A stretch of DNA of 64,000 nt from NCBI GenBank assembly GCA_905197665.1, contig CAJJZP010000004.1:62001-126000 (forward strand). Direction: 5' to 3'. The notes beneath the pieces were generated by a model. That model saw only the letters and a list, made by a program, of their open reading frames with translations, did not search any database and was not told where the DNA came from. Source of the DNA: an uncultured Collinsella sp. GTDB lineage: Bacteria; Actinomycetota; Coriobacteriia; Coriobacteriales; Coriobacteriaceae. Shown here piece after piece: positions 61,014 through 64,000 of this stretch (its first letter is position 1; every line of letters begins with the position of its first letter). Both the position numbers and the translations under genes were made by a program.

Positions 61014-61089
61014 ACGCCAGTAGTTCAATTGGTAGAGCATCGGTCTCCAAAACCGAGTGTTGAGGGTTCGAGTCCTTCCTGGCGTGCCA
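61014..61089 (+). tRNA. tRNA-Trp (anticodon CCA)
   Basis: Acceptor ACGCCAG/CTGGCGT, anticodon stem-loop TCGGT-CTCCAAA-ACCGA, T-arm GAGGGTTCGAGTCCTTC, encoded CCA. Confidence 0.96.
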
Positions 61090-61098
61090 GTCATTATT

Positions 61099-61130
61099 CC
61101 GTAAGCTCCCATTTGGGGGCTTACGGTTTA
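61099..61130 (+). terminator. Hairpin between tRNA-Trp and secE
   Basis: CCGTAAGCTCCC-ATTT-GGGGGCTTACGG followed by TTTA. Confidence 0.7.
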
Positions 61131-61165
61131 CTCATGTATAAGCGCATTGCGCGGAGGTAACCCAA

Positions 61166-61504
61166 ATGGCCAACAAGAAGAACAAGAAGAAGGCACAGCA
61201 GTCGGCGCCTGCCAACAACGCTGCCGCCAACTCCAAGGTTGAGGCCAAGAAGGCCGTTGCCAAGAAGAGCGAGAAGGCTGCGAAGTCTAAGAAGAACGAG
61301 AAGCCTGGTTTCTTCGCCCGCACCAAGAAGTATTTCGCTTCGGTCAAGTCTGAGATGAAGCGTGTCACGTGGCCTGACAAGAAGGAGCTCGTGAACTACT
61401 CGGTCGTCGTTTGCGCTTCTCTGGTCGTCGTCGGCGTCGTCATCGCTCTGCTCGATGCTGGCTTTGGCGAGGCTCTTGCTCTGTTCTCCGGATTGAGGGG
61501 CTAA
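61166..61504 (+). CDS. secE: Preprotein translocase subunit SecE
   Basis: 112 residues: a Lys/Ala/Asn-rich N-terminal region of about 50 residues, the SecE motif KKYFASVKSEMKRVTWPDKK and one membrane helix (about 78-100). It clamps SecY in the export channel. GCGGAGGTAACCCAA precedes the ATG. nusG starts four bases after the stop. Confidence 0.95.
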   Translation: MANKKNKKKAQQSAPANNAAANSKVEAKKAVAKKSEKAAKSKKNEKPGFFARTKKYFASVKSEMKRVTWPDKKELVNYSVVVCASLVVVGVVIALLDAGFGEALALFSGLRG

Positions 61505-61507
61505 ACC

Positions 61508-62044
61508 ATGTCTAAGCGTTGGTACGTCGTTCACACTTACTCTGGATACGAGAACCGCGTTAAGTCCGATCTCGAGCATCGTATCGAGACCATGGGCATG
61601 CAGGACCGTATCTTTGATATCGAGATTCCTATGGAGCGCGTCACCGAGATCAAAGAGGGTGGCAAGCGCGAGACCAAGGATTCTAAGATCTTTCCGGGTT
61701 ATGTCCTGGTTCGCATGGAGATGGATGACGATGCGTGGACGTGTGTTCGCAACACGCCCGGCGTCACCGGTTTCCTAGGCGGCAACGGCAAGCCCGCTCC
61801 GCTTTCCCGCGACGAGTACAACAAGATGACTCGTCGTCCCGGTAAGGGCGATTCGCCCAAGCGCACCTCGGTTGATATTCAAGTCGGCACGTCCGTCCGC
61901 GTCACCGATGGCCCGCTTACCGACTTTGATGGCAAGGTCTCCGAGGTTAACACCGAGGCTGGCAAGCTCAAGGTCACGCTGATGATCTTTGGCCGCGAGA
62001 CGCCGGTCGAGCTCGACTTTAACCAGGTCGCTGTCATCGCTTAA
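61508..62044 (+). CDS. nusG: Transcription termination/antitermination factor NusG
   Basis: 178 residues with the NGN domain (KRWYVVHTYSGYENRVKSDL, FPGYVLVRMEMDDDAWTCVR) and a KOW domain (VGTSVRVTDGPLTDFDGKVS). It binds RNA polymerase and couples it to Rho or the ribosome. The preceding stop is four bases away, with TTGAGGGGC as the ribosome-binding site. Confidence 0.96.
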   Translation: MSKRWYVVHTYSGYENRVKSDLEHRIETMGMQDRIFDIEIPMERVTEIKEGGKRETKDSKIFPGYVLVRMEMDDDAWTCVRNTPGVTGFLGGNGKPAPLSRDEYNKMTRRPGKGDSPKRTSVDIQVGTSVRVTDGPLTDFDGKVSEVNTEAGKLKVTLMIFGRETPVELDFNQVAVIA

Positions 62045-62164
62045 GTTTTCGTCCGTTCGCGCGAGCGTGCTTCTTCTGTGACTGCTCATCTCAGGAGTGC
62101 TTCTAACACGTGCGTGCTTACGATATAGCAAGTACTTCACACTCGTGATTCGAAAGGAATGACC

Positions 62165-62593
62165 ATGGCTGAGAAGAAGGTTGCCAACGTCATTAAGCTC
62201 CAGATTCCTGCTGGTGCAGCTAACCCCGCTCCTCCCGTCGGCCCCGCTCTGGGCGCTGCTGGCGTGAACATCATGCAGTTCTGCCAGGCCTTTAACGCCG
62301 AGACGCAGGACAAGAAGGGCGACATCATCCCCGTTGAGATCTCTGTCTACGAGGATAAGTCCTTCTCCTTCATCACCAAGACCCCGCCGGCGGCTCACCT
62401 CATCAAGAAGGAGCTGAACCTCAAGTCTGGTTCCGCTAAGCCCCAGGCCGACAAGGTTGGTCAGCTCTCCCAGGAGCAGCTCACCAAGATCGCCGAGATC
62501 AAGATGCCGGACCTCAATGCCAACGACATTGACGCCGCTAAGAAGATCATCGCCGGTACCGCCCGTTCCATGGGCGTCACCATCGCTGAGTAG
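62165..62593 (+). CDS. rplK: 50S ribosomal protein L11
   Basis: 142 residues: VANVIKLQIPAGAANPAPPV, GPALGAAGVNIMQFCQAFNA, and a C-terminal KKIIAGTARSMGVTI. It binds the GTPase-associated region of 23S rRNA. Start 62165 is chosen over an ATG at 62159 because the AAAGGA site would otherwise touch the start codon. The 120 bp before it may hold a promoter. Confidence 0.97.
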   Translation: MAEKKVANVIKLQIPAGAANPAPPVGPALGAAGVNIMQFCQAFNAETQDKKGDIIPVEISVYEDKSFSFITKTPPAAHLIKKELNLKSGSAKPQADKVGQLSQEQLTKIAEIKMPDLNANDIDAAKKIIAGTARSMGVTIAE

Positions 62594-62710
62594 CGATTTC
62601 TTATGGTAACGACGGGTGCTCCGACCGGGGCGCCCGTTATATGTGTGCAATAGGGCACACGATACGATGTGGGAGGGCTCACGCCCGTTTAACCACAGGA
62701 GGTAATGCAC
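62594..62710 (+). promoter_or_regulatory. Structured rplK-rplA spacer
   Basis: Two hairpins: ACGGGTGCTCCG...GGGGCGCCCGT and GTGTGC-AATAG-GGCACAC. In many bacteria L1 binds its own mRNA near here; I cannot identify the binding site by eye. Confidence 0.4.
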
Positions 62711-63418
62711 ATGGCTAAGCATGGTAAGAGCTATAACGCCGCTGCCGAGAAGATCGACCGCGCCACGCTCTACACCCCCCTTCAGGCTGCCAAGCTCATC
62801 AAGGAGCTCGACACCGCCAAGTTCGACGAGACCGTCGAGGCCCACTTCCGTCTGGGCATCGATACTCGTAAGGCTGACCAGAACATCCGTGGTTCCATCT
62901 CCCTGCCTCACGGCACCGGCAAGACCGTTCGTGTTGCTGTCTTCGCCGAGGGCGAGAAGGCCCGCGAGGCCGAGGCTGCCGGCGCCGACATCATCGGTTC
63001 CGACGAGCTCGTCGCCCAGATCCAGAAGGGCGAGATCAACTTCGACGCCGCTATCGCTACGCCGAACATGATGGCCAAGGTTGGCCGCATCGGTAAGATC
63101 CTTGGTCCCCGTGGCCTCATGCCGAACCCCAAGCTCGGCACCGTGACCATGGACGTCGCCAAGATGGTCTCCGAGCTCAAGGCTGGCCGCGTTGAGTACC
63201 GCGCCGACCGTTACGGCATCTGCCACGTGCCCCTGGGCAAGAAGTCCTTCTCTGAGCAGCAGCTCGTCGAGAACTACGCTGCCCTGTACACCGAGATCCT
63301 GCGTGTCAAGCCCTCTTCTGCTAAGGGCAAGTACGTCAAGTCCATCTCCGTGTCTTCCACCATGGGCCCTGGCGTCAAGGTCGATCCCGCTGTCCAGCGT
63401 GACTTCCTGGCTGAGTAA
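62711..63418 (+). CDS. rplA: 50S ribosomal protein L1
   Basis: 235 residues: AKHGKSYNAAAEKIDRATLY, RKADQNIRGSISLPHGTGKT, and GRIGKILGPRGLMPNPKLGT. It forms the L1 stalk and often represses its own operon. ACAGGAGGTAATGCAC precedes the ATG at 62711. A terminator follows, so the rplJ-rplL genes are not co-transcribed here. Confidence 0.97.
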   Translation: MAKHGKSYNAAAEKIDRATLYTPLQAAKLIKELDTAKFDETVEAHFRLGIDTRKADQNIRGSISLPHGTGKTVRVAVFAEGEKAREAEAAGADIIGSDELVAQIQKGEINFDAAIATPNMMAKVGRIGKILGPRGLMPNPKLGTVTMDVAKMVSELKAGRVEYRADRYGICHVPLGKKSFSEQQLVENYAALYTEILRVKPSSAKGKYVKSISVSSTMGPGVKVDPAVQRDFLAE

Positions 63419-63453
63419 CTGCTAGTTACTGCCTGAACAAAGCAAGCATTGCT

Positions 63454-63500
63454 AAAGAAACCCGGTTCTGCCTCGCGCGGGACGGGGTTTCTTGCTTTTG
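63454..63500 (+). terminator. Terminator after rplA
   Basis: AAAGAAACCC...GGGGTTTCTT followed by GCTTTTG. Confidence 0.85.
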
Positions 63501-63508
63501 AGTCAACG

Positions 63509-63547
63509 AAACCACCACGAAGGGGACAGGCACCCTTGTGGTGGTTT
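63509..63547. repeat. Palindromic element with GGGGACAGG core
   Basis: AAACCACCAC and GTGGTGGTTT pair exactly around GAAGGGGACAGGCACCCTT. The core resembles that of the 52-bp repeats at 2519 and 32792. Confidence 0.75.
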
Positions 63548-63604
63548 TACTTGTGTTGTACTTTAGCGCGATGTAGTTCTACCCGAGGCCGAAGGGAGCC
63601 CAAC

Positions 63605-63664
63605 ATGTTTAAGAACACGCAACAGCTCCTAGGCCTAGCGCTACTAGATTGGATAGCGCGCTAG
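63605..63664 (+). CDS. leuL: Leucine leader peptide
   Basis: The frame MFKNTQQLLGLALLDWIAR has five leucines within eight residues; four use the codon CTA, rare in this GC-rich genome. GAAGGGAG lies upstream at a normal distance. The leucine codons overlap the first arm of the leader hairpin and the stop lies in the second arm, which is the arrangement needed for ribosome-mediated attenuation of leuA. Confidence 0.9.
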   Translation: MFKNTQQLLGLALLDWIAR

Positions 63665-63751
63665 GGTTGTAATCTCGCTATAACGATTTGTTGTACCCGG
63701 GTGCGCTATCGTCTGCCGCTTTCAGGCGTGATGAGCGACACGGGTATTTTT
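63634..63751 (+). promoter_or_regulatory. Transcription attenuator of leuA
   Basis: Four segments are visible. Segment 1 CCTAGCGC (63634-63641) pairs with GCGCTAGG (63658-63665) of segment 2. Segment 2 GATAGCGC (63652-63659) pairs with segment 3 GCGCTATC (63703-63710) as antiterminator. Segment 3 starting TACCCG (63694) pairs with segment 4 GATGAGCGACACGGGTA (63730-63746), followed by TTTTTC, as terminator. Ribosome stalling on CTA codons would free segment 2 and allow read-through. Confidence 0.85.
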
Positions 63752-63817
63752 CTATCTCTAGGCCTTCTCTCTCTCCTGAAAGCCATCTGTCATAAAACGG
63801 TCAATCAGGAGGAACAT

Positions 63818-64000
63818 ATAAGCCGCAAAATCACAATCTTTGACGCCACCCTGTGCGACGGTGAGCAGTCGCCGGGCGCCAGCATGAATACCGAGGAAAA
63901 GCTCTTCATCGCCCGCCAGCTGGTGCGCATGAACGTGGACGTTATCGAGGCGGGCTTTCCCATCTCGAGTCCTGGTGACTTTCGCTCCGTACAGGAGATT
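63818..64000 (+). CDS. leuA: 2-isopropylmalate synthase, 5' part, with non-canonical start and altered active site
   Basis: The frame runs off the window end. It reads (I/M)SRKITIFDATLCDGEQSPG, then ASMNTEEKLFIARQLV and VDVIEAGFPISSPGDFRSV, clearly LeuA, the enzyme that condenses 2-oxoisovalerate with acetyl-CoA in leucine synthesis. Two oddities stand out. AGGAGG at 63807-63812 is followed five bases later by ATA, where an ATG is expected; no ATG, GTG or TTG is available nearby in frame. The family motif TLRDGEQ reads TLCDGEQ, replacing the catalytic Arg of the DRE motif. Both are one-base transitions from the expected codon. It may be a decaying gene. Confidence 0.85.
   Translation, partial: MSRKITIFDATLCDGEQSPGASMNTEEKLFIARQLVRMNVDVIEAGFPISSPGDFRSVQEI

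Overview
The window looks like a chromosomal segment of a Coriobacteriia bacterium, most like Collinsella. This is a judgement from gene families, high-GC codon use and gene order; no database search was possible. Coding is dense, mostly on the + strand, and almost all core genes are intact.

Layout. 61-6498: yebC, an Asp23/AmaP envelope-stress operon, a YitT membrane protein, and a cluster of zinc-ribbon and small membrane proteins. 6605-13263: an M20 amidohydrolase divergent from a YtcJ-like amidohydrolase, an LTA-synthase-like sulfatase, and what looks like the wreck of a zinc-uptake locus. 13547-15574: groES-groEL, followed by a large perfect palindrome. 16058-20481: an FMN riboswitch, a riboflavin ECF transporter (ribU, fused double ATPase, ecfT) and two FMN-binding-type proteins. 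20617-25627: an ArgR-like palindrome and argC-argJ-argB-argD. 25628-26312: a repeat-rich stretch with tRNA-Val. 26500-35416: asnB, murE, HAD phosphatase, murI, rph, rdgB, dtd, veg, ispE. 35454-40526: tRNA-Pro, tatA, greA, a lysS carrying an extra tRNA-binding domain, and a ThrE-type exporter. 40826-48661: clpC, a RelB/PIN toxin-antitoxin pair, pepD, hipBA, mntP. 48888-54376: disA-ispD-ispF-cysS-rlmB-yacP. 54404-58293: a HipA-like kinase fused to a DNA-binding domain, tRNA-Thr and a GmrSD-type restriction gene. 58294-64000: palindromic repeat arrays, a tRNA-Tyr/Thr/Met-tuf cluster, rpmG, tRNA-Trp, secE-nusG-rplK-rplA, and the start of leuA behind a leucine attenuator.

The most unusual points are these. 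(1) leuA has an ATA codon where its start should be and a Cys in place of the DRE-motif Arg, although its attenuator is textbook-perfect. (2) A 147-bp palindrome with 38-bp perfect arms follows groEL. (3) There are three families of dispersed palindromic repeats: a GGGACAGG core, a GTGGATAATCTCCCG core and a TGTTACAGA core. Two of them cluster beside the GmrSD gene. (4) A one-protein HipA-like kinase with an N-terminal HTH domain has a 72-bp near-perfect operator. (5) A probable znuA gene has collapsed to its two ends. The window holds no CRISPR array, rRNA gene or intact transposase that I can see.
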